Assembly (NCBI GenBank): GCA_022360655.1 | Contig: JAKSCK010000240.1 | Location: 248,001 to 312,000 of the forward strand | Reading direction: 5' to 3' | DNA: 64,000 nt | Source of the DNA: Spirochaetales bacterium | GTDB lineage: Bacteria; Spirochaetota; Spirochaetia; DSM-2461 | Part shown: in pieces, positions 24,916 through 34,474 of the stretch | Numbering within the stretch: the stretch's first letter is position 1 | How the letters are laid out: each line of letters begins with the position of its first letter | Made by a program: the position numbers and the translations under genes | The notes under the pieces: generated by a model | What the model saw: only the letters and a program-made list of their open reading frames with translations | Database searches by the model: none | Told to the model about the DNA's origin: nothing

Positions 24916-27285
24916 ATGGAGTTCAACTTAGCCGATGCACCCAGCAGGGTGGAGGCCCAGAGGCCTTCTGAAAATCTTCCCAGGGATTTTCTCCTGTCCA
25001 TCATTGATGCAGTGAGCGACTACATCTTGGTGATTGATCAGGCCTTGCAGGTGGTGTTGGCCAATGGGGCCGTGGATACATTTTTTGCTTTAGCCACGGA
25101 ACGTCAAGAACCCCTCAAGAATCAAAAGATCACAGAAATCCCCATGCTACGAGATCCCCAAATCCTGAAAGCTGTAAAGGGGGTCTTTCAAACAGGTGAA
25201 GCGCATTTGCTTCGTCATTCCTGGGATATCAATACTCGTCCCACCCATTTCTCCATCACAGTTCAGCCTTTTTATGTGGCCTCTCAGGTGGTGTATGGAA
25301 TGCTGATTCTGAGGAACATCACATCAGAAGAGAATGAGCGACGTTTGATTCGTGAACAGAATCGGCATATGGGAGAGGAAATTCATAAACGGACGGTTCA
25401 ACTGCGCAAGGCCAATATGAATTTGGCCATTTTTAAGCGCATGATTGACCAGGCTCGTTATGGGTCTGTGATCCTGGATATGTCTCGGCGCATTGTCTAT
25501 GCCAATGACTACACCGCTCGTATTCATGGGACTCAGCTGCCGCAGCTCCTTGGAGCAGGAATTGATGAATTGCATCCTGAGGATCAGCGAGAAATTCTAT
25601 CTCAATATCTGGATGAGGTGATGGAGCGAGGATCAGCTCCTTCTTGTGAGCTCGACCACCTCTATCGAGGTGGTATCCGCTTCCCCATGCTCTGTACGGC
25701 CTCGACGGTTCGTGACCCTCATGATGAACCTAAGTATTTTGCCATGGCTTTCCAGGACATGAGCGCTCAACGGGATGCTCGTCAAGCTCTGGAACGGGCA
25801 AAGGGAGCTGCGGAAGAAACGGCTCGGGCCAAGAGTGCATTCCTGGCCAACATGAGCCATGAAATTCGCACTCCCTTGAATGCTGTGATTGGTTTTGCAG
25901 AACTGATTGCAGAGACCGAGATGAATGGCTTTCAGGAAGAATACATTCATAAGATTTCCAGCAGTGCGAAAACACTCTTGGCCCTCATCAATGACATTCT
26001 AGATTTCTCCAAGATTGAAGCAGGAAAAATGGACTTGATTACAGAACCTTTTGATTTGCAAGAGGTGATGAAGGATGTGATGGGACTGTTTTCTTCCAAA
26101 GTGAAGGAAAAGGGTGTGGAGCTCTCATTGCTCTCTCATCACAGTGTTCCACATCGCATCATTTTTGATGAAATGCGTCTGAGACAGGTTGTGATGAATC
26201 TGGTGAGCAATGCGGTGAAATTCACGGAAAAAGGGTCCATTTCGGTGTCCCTTTCTTATGAACCAGAGGAAGGAGATGGAGAGCAGCGGTTTGGCCAGTT
26301 GGTTCTTGTTGTGACCGATAGTGGGCAGGGCATCAAGGAGGAACATCAAAAACGAATCTTTGAAGCCTTTGAACAAACGGGGGAATTGGATAATCGTAGC
26401 TTGGGAGGAACGGGTTTAGGTCTTTCTATTGTGGCCAAAATTGTTCAGCTCTTTCAGGGGACCATCAACGTGGAAAGTCAGTATGGCGAGGGAGCACAAT
26501 TCACGGTTTCTCTTCCCCATATTGAAAGTGTTACCAATCCTCAGAGGAATGAAGAAAGCTTTTCTTCTGCACCATTGATGTTCCGGGGCCAATCCGTACT
26601 GGTGGTGGATGATGATGAGCTCAATCGTTCCTTGGTGCGAAATTTCTTTCAGAATTCTGGAATCATCATTCGCGAAGCCTCCAGTGGTGGTGAGGCTTTG
26701 GAGATGGTGGAAGGAAATCCCCCAGATTTAATTTTGATGGATTTATTGATGGATCCAGTGAGTGGGTACGAGGCCATCACAAAGCTTCGTTCTCATCCTC
26801 AATTCTGTTCCATCCCGGTGATTGCGGTGACAGCGGTTCGGGATGATGAAGGAATTCCAGGATTGGATGAAAGCGGTTTTGATGAGGTGATTCACAAACC
26901 AGTGACCCGGGAGGTTTTAGAATCGGCCCTTTCGCGACATCTCCTAGCGGATTCGGAAATCTCTTCTTCTGTTGTGATTTTTGATGATGAACCTTCAGAA
27001 GAGAATCAGATGGAGTTGAAAAACGAAGATGTGGAGTGTGTTCTTCAAAATCCACGGCTCCAAAAACTTTGGAATCAAGCTCGTTCTGGAGAAAGCTTGA
27101 TGGATGTTCAGGCTTTTGTTGATGAGCTGGAAGAGTTGGATTTGGAGGGCTTAGCGGAGTTCCAGTCCCAGTTGAAACGCTCTGTGGCATCATTTGACAT
27201 CATGGGTATTCGTCGATTGATTCAACTTTTTGAAGCCAACACGTCCAAGGGGCATGTACCCCTCACAGAGGAAAACACGCCATGA
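24916..27285 (+). CDS. Hybrid sensor histidine kinase (PAS-PAS-HisKA-HATPase-REC)
   Basis: Soluble-looking hybrid kinase, 789 aa, no membrane helix. First PAS-like domain about 25-135, coiled coil, second PAS about 175-290 (YANDYTARIHG), dimerisation domain with the phospho-His in ANMSHEIRTPLN (His315), ATPase domain with N box NLVSNAVKF, DSGQGI and GGTGLGLSI, then a receiver with VLVVDDDELNR and phospho-acceptor Asp609 in LILMDLLMD and the Lys of VIHKPV. The last 110 residues are acidic and helical, not a clear HPt (no conserved His). Upstream of a receiver-ATPase protein by 110 bp, so the two may form one pathway. ATG 24916 is preferred over 24910 for promoter spacing. Confidence 0.9.
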   Translation: MEFNLADAPSRVEAQRPSENLPRDFLLSIIDAVSDYILVIDQALQVVLANGAVDTFFALATERQEPLKNQKITEIPMLRDPQILKAVKGVFQTGEAHLLRHSWDINTRPTHFSITVQPFYVASQVVYGMLILRNITSEENERRLIREQNRHMGEEIHKRTVQLRKANMNLAIFKRMIDQARYGSVILDMSRRIVYANDYTARIHGTQLPQLLGAGIDELHPEDQREILSQYLDEVMERGSAPSCELDHLYRGGIRFPMLCTASTVRDPHDEPKYFAMAFQDMSAQRDARQALERAKGAAEETARAKSAFLANMSHEIRTPLNAVIGFAELIAETEMNGFQEEYIHKISSSAKTLLALINDILDFSKIEAGKMDLITEPFDLQEVMKDVMGLFSSKVKEKGVELSLLSHHSVPHRIIFDEMRLRQVVMNLVSNAVKFTEKGSISVSLSYEPEEGDGEQRFGQLVLVVTDSGQGIKEEHQKRIFEAFEQTGELDNRSLGGTGLGLSIVAKIVQLFQGTINVESQYGEGAQFTVSLPHIESVTNPQRNEESFSSAPLMFRGQSVLVVDDDELNRSLVRNFFQNSGIIIREASSGGEALEMVEGNPPDLILMDLLMDPVSGYEAITKLRSHPQFCSIPVIAVTAVRDDEGIPGLDESGFDEVIHKPVTREVLESALSRHLLADSEISSSVVIFDDEPSEENQMELKNEDVECVLQNPRLQKLWNQARSGESLMDVQAFVDELEELDLEGLAEFQSQLKRSVASFDIMGIRRLIQLFEANTSKGHVPLTEENTP

Positions 27286-27395
27286 AGACCACCTTGAGGA
27301 AAGGGATGTGCTTGGACTGGCATTGCTCCATTCAAACAATCATGACCATGAGAAAGAGATAAGGGAAATCTCATTCAGGGATGAGGAAGGTGAAT

Positions 27396-28613
27396 ATGAG
27401 TGAAAAACAGAAGATTTTGATTGTGGATGACACTCCTGACAATGTTCAGCTCCTTGGTAACATCCTGAAAGACCAGTATGAGTTGAGTGTGGCTCTCAGT
27501 GGAGAAGAGGCCCTCAGGATTGTGGAGAAATCTCCTTTTGACCTGGTGCTCTTAGACATCATGATGCCAGGAATTGATGGATTTGAAGTGTGTCGGAGAA
27601 TCCGACGAAAACCCCAGTTCAACACAGTTCCAGTTCTTTTTCTCACAGCAAAAAATGACCGTGATAGCGTGGTGTTGAGTTCAAAAGCTGGAGCCCAGGA
27701 TTTCATTGTGAAACCCTTTGATAAGCGCACAATACTGGACAAGGTCTCCCTGCATCTCAAACAGGGGGTTTCTCAAAATGTTCAACGTGGGGGGGGCTCT
27801 CATGGGATGCAAAGCAGTAAATTTGCCCTTTCAGCGGCTGTTTCCGCAGTAAAAGGAATGGCGGCTCAACGCTTTGATGCAGCGGTTCGTCATGTGGCCA
27901 GTTTGGAGAATCATGCTACCACCCTTGAGGCCAAAGTGGAGACTGTAAGGGATTTACTGGAACGCACGACCGCGACAGCAAAAGCCACCTTGGCTCTTGG
28001 CGGAGGAGGACAGGGAACACTCCAGTTGGCTGTGAAGGAATTGGATGCAGCGGTTCGAACCTTTGATGCGGGAACAGGTTTGGCAGGTGGTGTGCTAGAA
28101 TTGGCCAAACAAACTCAAAAAACAGTCAAAATCATTCGAGGTCTGGAAGAGGGCTTTTTAGATTCAGATTGGAATGAAAAAGTCAGTTTTAATTTGGGAC
28201 GCGTTTTAGCAAAGCAGGTGGAGCGTTCCAAGGGGCAGGGCATAGAAATGGTCAGTGCCCTCTATGATGATCGCGATATTCTTGGGTCGAAATCTCTGAT
28301 TAGTGCAATTTTTGAGCAGCTTTTAATGAACTCCCTTCAGGTTCCTTATGAAAAAGGAGTGTCTCCATTGGTGCGAATATCCACCTCTGTGGATGGGGGG
28401 GAGGTTCGATGGACATGGGAGGATAATGGCCTTGGACCGGTCTCTCTCGACAAGGTTGCGGGGGAGTTTTACACCACGCGTGAGGGACATGCCGGTGTGG
28501 GAGTTCCTGTGGTGAAAGGCTGGTTGAAGGATGGTTTTGGAGCCTCCATGAGTCTCTCTGTAAATTCAGAAGGAGGGCTTCGCATCTTGATGACTTTTCC
28601 ATCCGAGGGGTGA
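27396..28613 (+). CDS. Receiver domain fused to a degenerate histidine-kinase-like ATPase
   Basis: 405 aa. ATG 27396 has GGAAGG 5 nt upstream. Residues 1-125 are a canonical receiver (LIVDDTPDN, phospho-acceptor Asp54 in VLLDIMMPGIDG, FLTAK, VKPFD). Residues about 135-270 are helical with no HisKA H-box. Residues about 300-405 form a GHKL ATPase: FEQLLMNSL (N box), EDNGLG (G1) and GHAGVGVPVVKGWL (G2-like). A receiver-ATPase lacking a phospho-His domain suggests an output ATPase or a protein that binds and regulates another kinase. The linker after the receiver is coded by a run of eight G (about 27789-27796), a possible slippage site. Confidence 0.82.
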   Translation: MSEKQKILIVDDTPDNVQLLGNILKDQYELSVALSGEEALRIVEKSPFDLVLLDIMMPGIDGFEVCRRIRRKPQFNTVPVLFLTAKNDRDSVVLSSKAGAQDFIVKPFDKRTILDKVSLHLKQGVSQNVQRGGGSHGMQSSKFALSAAVSAVKGMAAQRFDAAVRHVASLENHATTLEAKVETVRDLLERTTATAKATLALGGGGQGTLQLAVKELDAAVRTFDAGTGLAGGVLELAKQTQKTVKIIRGLEEGFLDSDWNEKVSFNLGRVLAKQVERSKGQGIEMVSALYDDRDILGSKSLISAIFEQLLMNSLQVPYEKGVSPLVRISTSVDGGEVRWTWEDNGLGPVSLDKVAGEFYTTREGHAGVGVPVVKGWLKDGFGASMSLSVNSEGGLRILMTFPSEG

Positions 28614-28652
28614 TGCTGCGTTTTTCTCTTGGTTTCTGTTGGTCTGGGGTTG

Positions 28653-28681
28653 TTGGCGTATTTTCATCCCACCTGTATACT
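28653..28681 (+). promoter_or_regulatory. Promoter of purD, leaderless arrangement
   Basis: TTGGCG (28653-28658), 17-nt spacer, TATACT (28676-28681), then 8 nt to ATG 28690. No Shine-Dalgarno is present. Confidence 0.65.
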
Positions 28682-28689
28682 GATTTTCC

Positions 28690-29979
28690 ATGGGAAAGCA
28701 CATCCTCATTGTTGGTGGTGGAGGCCGGGAACATGCCCTGGCTCGATGCCTTGACGAACGCTCTACTGTGGAACGTATCACTTGCGCTCCCGGAAATGCC
28801 GGAACCTCCGGGTTATCCTCTTGTCATAACATTGCTCTGAGTAAAACAGCAGATATCGTGGAATGGGCAAAACAAAACCATCCTGATCTGGTTCTTGTTG
28901 GCCCAGAAATCCCCTTGGCTCAAGGAATTGCTGATGAATTGCAGGATGCTGGCATCAAAGTTTTTGGTCCTGCGTTAAAGTCCGCTCAGTTAGAATCCTC
29001 TAAAGCTTTTGCCAAGGAATTTATGGAACGACATGGTGTGGCGACTGCTGCATCACGGCGTTTTGATTCCTCAGATAAAGCCCGGCAAGAATGCGGGTGC
29101 TTTGGTTATCCTGTTGTGGTGAAAGCCGATGGCTTAGCGGCAGGAAAGGGCGTTATCATCTGTGCCAATGAGAAAGAGGCACATCAGGCCATTGATGAGG
29201 TGATGGTGGAGCGCCGCTTTGGGGATGCTGGTTCTGTGGTGGTGCTTGAGGAATGCCTGGTGGGATGGGAGACATCACTCATTGCCGTTGTGGATTCCAC
29301 GGGACATCACATGGCTTTTCCCTATGCCCAAGATCATAAACGGGCCGGTGAGGGAGACCTTGGCTTGAACACCGGTGGCATGGGCGTCATTGCTCCCCAT
29401 CCACTTGTCACCCAAGCTGTGGCCAAGGATATTGAGCAAAACATCCTTCAACCCACCTTGAAGGGATTGGTGGCCGATGGTTTGGCCTATCCGGGATTTC
29501 TGTTCATTGGTGTGATGGTGACGTCGCAAGGGGCGAAAACACTCGAATACAACGTGCGTTTTGGTGACCCGGAAGCCCAGGCTCTGCTTCCTCTTTTTGA
29601 TGGAGATTTTCTCTCATTGTTGGAGGCTTCCCTTGAGGGGACCCTTTCTCAGATACAGCCTCAGTGGACGGGAGGAGCCAGTTGCTGTGTTGTGCTGGCC
29701 TCGGAAGGATATCCAGAAAAATCTGCACCCTCACGTCCTCTCTCTGGCATTCAGAATGCGGAGAAGACAGGAGCATGGGTGTATGGTGCTGGACTGGGAC
29801 GAAACGAAAAGAATGAGCTGGTGAGTCAGGGTGGTCGTGTTCTAGGGGTTACTGGAATAGCCGAAAACCTCGAGGCCGCACGAGAGAAGGCCTATGAGGG
29901 AATCAAACAGATTGACTTGGAAGGAGGCTGGTTTCGCCGGGACATTGGCGTAGCCAGTCTTCACAACGCCTCAAGATAG
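28690..29979 (+). CDS. purD: PurD, phosphoribosylamine-glycine ligase
   Basis: ATP-grasp enzyme joining glycine to phosphoribosylamine, step two of purine synthesis (429 aa, the standard length). HILIVGGGGREHALA at the N-terminus, VVVKADGLAAGKGV for ATP binding, HKRAGEGDLGLNTGGMG and EYNVRFGDPEAQ with metal-binding acidic residues are all present. It starts immediately after its promoter. Convergent with the MATE gene; an inverted-repeat hairpin separates them. Confidence 0.97.
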   Translation: MGKHILIVGGGGREHALARCLDERSTVERITCAPGNAGTSGLSSCHNIALSKTADIVEWAKQNHPDLVLVGPEIPLAQGIADELQDAGIKVFGPALKSAQLESSKAFAKEFMERHGVATAASRRFDSSDKARQECGCFGYPVVVKADGLAAGKGVIICANEKEAHQAIDEVMVERRFGDAGSVVVLEECLVGWETSLIAVVDSTGHHMAFPYAQDHKRAGEGDLGLNTGGMGVIAPHPLVTQAVAKDIEQNILQPTLKGLVADGLAYPGFLFIGVMVTSQGAKTLEYNVRFGDPEAQALLPLFDGDFLSLLEASLEGTLSQIQPQWTGGASCCVVLASEGYPEKSAPSRPLSGIQNAEKTGAWVYGAGLGRNEKNELVSQGGRVLGVTGIAENLEAAREKAYEGIKQIDLEGGWFRRDIGVASLHNASR

Positions 29980-29988
29980 GTGATGTTG

Positions 29989-30013
29989 GGCTGGAATCGT
30001 CCTGATTCCAGCC
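29989..30013. terminator. Bidirectional hairpin between purD and MATE gene
   Basis: GGCTGGAATC, loop GTCCT, GATTCCAGCC: a perfect 10-bp stem in the 48-bp gap between convergent genes. No T-run on either strand, so it is a hairpin that may slow polymerase or protect RNA ends rather than a classical terminator. Confidence 0.55.
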
Positions 30014-30027
30014 GCATCAAATTCAGA

Positions 30028-31371
30028 TCACAATTCATCAGGACGAAGAGCCTGTTGCCATTTTCCTCTTTTGTGAACCAGAATGGCTCCCATAAACACC
30101 ACCATGTTGGAGCTGCACATGGCAATCCATACCCCGGTGGGGCCCCAATCAAACAACTGACCAAAGAGCCAGGCTAAGGGCAGACGCACACCCCAGAGCC
30201 GCAGCACGTTGAGCACCATGTAACTCCGAGTATCTCCACCCCCTTGAAAGGCACCACCAAAGACGGTGAATAAGCCAAAAAACACCACGGAAGCCGAAAC
30301 ATAACGGAAGAGATCGGCTCCGTAGGCCACCACTTGGGGATCATCCACGAAAAATCGTGTGAAATGATTCCCAAAGAAAAACGTGAGGGTCATGGAGGTG
30401 ATGAGAAAGGTAAAGATGGTGAGGAGAGCGGTCTTCAAGACCTGATTGGCTCCATCCCGTCTTCCCGCTCCCAATTCCTGTCCCACCAGAGCTGCTGTGG
30501 CTTGGCTGATGCCCATGGCCGGCATATTGAACAAGCCAATCAGACGGTTGCCAATGCTGAAGGCAGCAATCACAGCAGTACCAAAGCTGTTGATGACACC
30601 CTGAAGCACGGTGAATCCCAAGGCGGTTAAGCTGTGCCCCATGGAGGCGGGCAGGCCCACACGTAGCAGGAGAGCAATGGGAGAACGTCTTGGACGCATG
30701 GTCTTCCACCGGAGCTTTGGCCCCCCATGGATGGGATGAATCAAGAGACCAATGGACACCACTGCAGCCAGGGAACGGGCCAACAGTGTCGCCCAAGCGG
30801 CACCCGCCACTCCCATTCCTTCCATGGGACCCAGTCCAAATATGAAGAGAGGATCAAGAAGAACATTGAGCCCCACAGAAATCCCTTGCACCACCAGGGG
30901 GATGATGCCATTACCCACCGCTTGATACGCCGCTTGGAGAACCACAGTGATGAAGAGAAAGGGCATCCCAGAAAAAATGATGCGCAGATAGGCGTTGGCC
31001 AAGCCTTCCAACTCAGGCGGGGTTCCCATCCATGTTAAAAATGCCGGCGAAGCCATTACGCCAGCACCCCCCAGAACAATGGAGAGAACAAGCATGCATA
31101 GAGTGAGCTGTCCCAGGTAAAGCTCCACCTTTTCCATGGAACCTTTCCCCTTGGATTGAGACATGAGTGTTATTCCTGCTGTGGAGAAGCCATTGGAGAA
31201 CACCACCACCAGCCATACCAGGGGCATGGCCACACCTGGGGCGGACAGACTCACGGCATCCAACCTGCCAAGAAACCAAGTATCAGTGAGATTATAGAGA
31301 GTTTGAAGAAAGTTGCTGGCCATGAGGGGGAGGGCCAGTTGCATCAATGGTGTGAATGTTTTTCTATGCAT
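30028..31371 (-). CDS. MATE-family multidrug/cation exporter
   Basis: Inner-membrane antiporter of the MATE family (447 aa, about 12 membrane helices in two six-helix halves). The first helix starts QLALPLMASNFLQTLYNLTDTWFLGRL, trimmed here to the family pattern of Pro/Asp/Thr residues; the second half begins GLPASMGHSLTALGF. GNGIIPLVVQGISVGLNVLLD closes the first half. Start is uncertain: ATG 31371 directly follows GGGAGG, too close for normal use, and a TTG 45 nt upstream keeps the frame. Substrate unknown. A mobile repeat lies just upstream, between it and lpd. Confidence 0.88.
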   Translation of the reverse strand: MHRKTFTPLMQLALPLMASNFLQTLYNLTDTWFLGRLDAVSLSAPGVAMPLVWLVVVFSNGFSTAGITLMSQSKGKGSMEKVELYLGQLTLCMLVLSIVLGGAGVMASPAFLTWMGTPPELEGLANAYLRIIFSGMPFLFITVVLQAAYQAVGNGIIPLVVQGISVGLNVLLDPLFIFGLGPMEGMGVAGAAWATLLARSLAAVVSIGLLIHPIHGGPKLRWKTMRPRRSPIALLLRVGLPASMGHSLTALGFTVLQGVINSFGTAVIAAFSIGNRLIGLFNMPAMGISQATAALVGQELGAGRRDGANQVLKTALLTIFTFLITSMTLTFFFGNHFTRFFVDDPQVVAYGADLFRYVSASVVFFGLFTVFGGAFQGGGDTRSYMVLNVLRLWGVRLPLAWLFGQLFDWGPTGVWIAMCSSNMVVFMGAILVHKRGKWQQALRPDEL

Positions 31372-31422
31372 CCTCCCACCATAGCCCCTCTTCCCTTTTA
31401 TGGGGAGGGGGCCCAAGAACGA

Positions 31423-31730
31423 GGGACTGTTGCAAAAGTCTGAGAGGAATTGGGCTGTGCTCCTCTTTTCCTTAGGACCAACCAGCTTGCAAAGGAAGGT
31501 TCTTTTGCTCCCATTTTGGGCGTCCCCCCGGTAGGCCGGGGGCCGGGCTATTCGGGGGTTCCGTCCTCGTTCCTCGGACCGGCTTCGCCGCCCCTATTAT
31601 CCCTGACGCAGTAGAGGGCTATGGAGGAGTTTTACTCTTCCATAGCCGAGACAAGGAAAGGGAAACCGAAGGTATCCCTGACGCAACCCTGAGCAAAGGG
31701 CTGTTGCCGTTTGACTTTTGCAACAGCCCC
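31423..31730. mobile_element. MITE-like element, copy 2 (308 bp), with 18-bp terminal inverted repeats
   Basis: Left end GGGACTGTTGCAAAAGTC (31423-31440), right end GACTTTTGCAACAGCCCC (31713-31730), 17 of 18 bases complementary. No transposase. The right end is a hairpin with GGGCTGTTGC at 31698. It contains two stretches absent from copy 1: one of about 35 bp near 31460-31500 and one of about 60 bp near 31613-31672, the latter bounded by a repeated TATCCCTGACGCA. No clear target-site duplication is seen. It fills the gap between lpd and the MATE gene, 4 bp from the lpd stop codon; ends of this kind resemble insertion-sequence termini, but I cannot name the family. Confidence 0.85.
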
Positions 31731-31734
31731 AGGA

Positions 31735-33141
31735 TTATTTCGGTGGTAGGGCGTCTGTGATGCTGCCATCCACCATTTCTGCAGCAAAGGCAAACGTTTC
31801 GGCAAAAGTGGGATGGGCATGCACGGTCAGGGAGATGTCTTGAGCATCTGCTCCCATCTCCATGGCCAGTATGGCTTCTGCAATCAAATCCCCTGCCCGT
31901 TCTCCCACAATGGCCGCACCAAGCAATCGATGGGTTTCGGGATGGAAAAGAGCCTTGGACATCCCTTGAGCATCCGCAGAAAGGGCTCGGCCGCTGGCCG
32001 CCCAAGGAAAACTTCCTTTCACAAAGTCCACGCCTTGTTTCTTGGCATCCTTTTCTGTGAGTCCCACCCAGGCCACTTCAGGCTTGGTGTAGGCCACGGA
32101 TGGAATGGCCATGGGGGCGAAAGCACTCTTTTCCCCGCAGATGGCCTCTGCAGCGGCCTTGGCCTCATGCACTGCTTTATGGGCCAGCATGGGATTGCCT
32201 ATCACATCCCCAATAGCCCAGATGCGGGGATTGGCAGTTTTGAGCCATTCATCCACCTCCACAAATCCCCGCTCATCCACATTCACACCGGCCTTCTGGG
32301 CGCCAAATCCCATGCCATTGGGGCGTCTTCCCACAGCCACAAGTAAGGCGTCTACTTCCAATTTTTCCGGAGCTTTCTTTCCTTCAAGGGATAGCACAAG
32401 ACCTTGTTTAGTGGCTTTGGCAGAGGTGAGTTTGGTTTGGGTATAAATGTTCTCGTACTTGTCTTTGAGGACCCGGGCTAAGGGGCGCACCAAGTCTGCA
32501 TCTGCTGGGGGAATGATTTGATCCAGCATTTCAATGATGGTGACTTTAGAGCCTAAGGCTGCATAGACCTGGGCCATTTCCAGTCCAATAATCCCTCCCC
32601 CAAGAACGGCCAATCGAGGAGGGATTTCTTTCACCTCTAAGGCATCGGTGGAATCCCAGATTCGCGGATCTTCTGGAAGGAAGGGAAGTTTCACTGGACG
32701 GGAGCCCACGGCCACAATGGCGGATTCAAATTCCACTTGGATTCGGCCATCATTTCCATCCACCTCCAAGGTCTTCTCAGAAATGAATTGACCAACTCCA
32801 GTAAGAATGCGCACCTTGCGCGCCTTGGCCAGGGAGGCTAAACCACCTGTGAGTTTCTCCACAACCTCTGTTTTTTTGGCTTGGAGTGTTTGAAGATTCC
32901 ATTGAGGCGGAGGGAACTCAAGGCCGTAGGCTGCCCCTTCATGATGGGCCTCAGCCAGTTCTGCGGCATGCAGAAGCGTTTTGGAGGGGATGCATCCCAC
33001 ATTGAGGCACACACCTCCAATGCGGGGATAGCGCTCAATCAGTACCACATCTTTTCCTAGGTCTGCGGCACGGAAGGCGGCTGTGTAACCTCCAGGTCCT
33101 CCACCAAGGACGGCGAGTTCGCATTGAATTTTCTGAGACAT
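31735..33141 (-). CDS. lpdA: Dihydrolipoyl dehydrogenase (E3) of the pyruvate dehydrogenase complex
   Basis: FAD flavoprotein that reoxidises lipoyl groups and makes NADH (468 aa). AVLGGGPGGYTAAFRAADLG binds FAD, the redox disulfide is in GGVCLNVGCIPSK, the NAD fold has AVLGGGIIGLEMAQVYAALG, and the catalytic base pair is in VHAHPTFAE. Third gene of aceE-aceF-lpd, 11 bp after aceF. Confidence 0.97.
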   Translation of the reverse strand: MSQKIQCELAVLGGGPGGYTAAFRAADLGKDVVLIERYPRIGGVCLNVGCIPSKTLLHAAELAEAHHEGAAYGLEFPPPQWNLQTLQAKKTEVVEKLTGGLASLAKARKVRILTGVGQFISEKTLEVDGNDGRIQVEFESAIVAVGSRPVKLPFLPEDPRIWDSTDALEVKEIPPRLAVLGGGIIGLEMAQVYAALGSKVTIIEMLDQIIPPADADLVRPLARVLKDKYENIYTQTKLTSAKATKQGLVLSLEGKKAPEKLEVDALLVAVGRRPNGMGFGAQKAGVNVDERGFVEVDEWLKTANPRIWAIGDVIGNPMLAHKAVHEAKAAAEAICGEKSAFAPMAIPSVAYTKPEVAWVGLTEKDAKKQGVDFVKGSFPWAASGRALSADAQGMSKALFHPETHRLLGAAIVGERAGDLIAEAILAMEMGADAQDISLTVHAHPTFAETFAFAAEMVDGSITDALPPK

Positions 33142-33152
33142 CTCTCGCTCCT

Positions 33153-34466
33153 TTACAGAAGTATGCGACGAATATCCGCAATGAGCTGGGCTAAACGCAC
33201 CACAAAGCGGGCTCCCTGGGCTCCATCAATCACTCGATGATCATAGGAGAGGGAGAGAGGGAGCATCAGTCTAGGAATGAATTCACTTCCATTCCAAATG
33301 GGCTTCATACTGCTTCGTGACAGACCCAGTATGGCCGCTTCAGGGGCATTCACAATGGGCGTGAAGGCTGTTCCTCCAATACCCCCAAGACTAGAAATGG
33401 TGAATCCAGCCCCCTGCATGTCCTTGGCCTTGAGTTTTCCCTCCCGCGCTTGAAGGCTGAGTTCTCCCAGCTCTTGGGCCAGTTGGTCTACTCCTTTACG
33501 GTCCACATCACGGAGCACAGGAACCACCAAGCCTCCTGGGGTATCCACGGCAATGCCAATGTGCACATATTTCTTGCGAATGAGACCCGTTCCCTCAGGG
33601 GTGAGAGAGGCATTGAAATCGGGGAATTCCTTGAGCGCTGCAGAGACAGCTTTGAGGACAAAAATCAATGGACTGATTTTTACACCTCGATTCTCCGCAT
33701 TAAGGGCCTTTCGGAAGGCCTCTAATTCGGTGATATCCGCTTCTTCAAACTGGGTGACATGAGGGACTCCTAACCAATTGCGATGGAGATGGGGACCGGA
33801 GATTTTTTTGATTCGGCTTAAGTCCACCTGTTCCACTTCTCCAAAGGCTGCAAAATCAGCTGTGGGGATGGAAGGGAGGGAGAAGGACGTGGCTGATGGG
33901 CTTCCACTTTGCAGGGCTTTCTTGGTCCAAGAGGTGACATCTTCTCGAGTGATGCGCCCTTTGGGACCGGTACCAGTGACCAGAGAAAGATTCACCCCCA
34001 ATTCCCGGGCAAAAGCCCGCAGGGAAGGAGTGGCATGATGGATTGATCCCGGTTGAGGAGAATTGAGGGGAGTCTCTTGAACCACTCTTGGTTCTGGGGC
34101 CGCGTTTGGAGCTGGTTTGGCTTTATCCTCTGGTTCTTTGGGAGCCAAATCATCTTTTTTCTCCGCCACCGCTTCGGGGGCGGGGTCGATTTGAACTTCC
34201 GAAGAGGTTTCCTCATCTCCAGCCGAATCGGCCACATCCACAATGGCCAACAGATCCCCTTGATTGACGGTATCACCTTCGGAGATTTTCATTTCCACAA
34301 TGGTGCCAGCCACAGGGGAGGGCACATCCATCACGGCCTTATCGCTTTCAAGGGAGATGAGGGGTGCCTCCACCTCAACGTGTTCTCCGTTTTCAACATA
34401 CACTTCAACCACCGCAACGTCGTTGGTCCCTTCTAAATCCGGGACATGGATTTCTTGATGTGCCAT
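33153..34466 (-). CDS. aceF: Dihydrolipoamide acetyltransferase (E2)
   Basis: Core of pyruvate dehydrogenase, 437 aa. One lipoyl domain (1-75) with the lipoylated Lys in SLESDKAVMDVPS, an Ala/Pro/Glu/Lys-rich linker, the E1/E3-binding domain (HATPSLRAFARELGV to GRITREDV, about 140-180), then the acyltransferase ending LSYDHRVIDGAQGARF with the catalytic His and Asp. Proteobacterial aceF often carries two or three lipoyl domains; this has one. 8 bp after aceE. Confidence 0.96.
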   Translation of the reverse strand: MAHQEIHVPDLEGTNDVAVVEVYVENGEHVEVEAPLISLESDKAVMDVPSPVAGTIVEMKISEGDTVNQGDLLAIVDVADSAGDEETSSEVQIDPAPEAVAEKKDDLAPKEPEDKAKPAPNAAPEPRVVQETPLNSPQPGSIHHATPSLRAFARELGVNLSLVTGTGPKGRITREDVTSWTKKALQSGSPSATSFSLPSIPTADFAAFGEVEQVDLSRIKKISGPHLHRNWLGVPHVTQFEEADITELEAFRKALNAENRGVKISPLIFVLKAVSAALKEFPDFNASLTPEGTGLIRKKYVHIGIAVDTPGGLVVPVLRDVDRKGVDQLAQELGELSLQAREGKLKAKDMQGAGFTISSLGGIGGTAFTPIVNAPEAAILGLSRSSMKPIWNGSEFIPRLMLPLSLSYDHRVIDGAQGARFVVRLAQLIADIRRILL

Positions 34467-34474
34467 GCTTCCTC

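Noticed and set aside
31390..31422. Target-site duplication for the MITE
   Set aside because: Flanks (AACGA and AGGAT) do not match convincingly, so no duplication is claimed.
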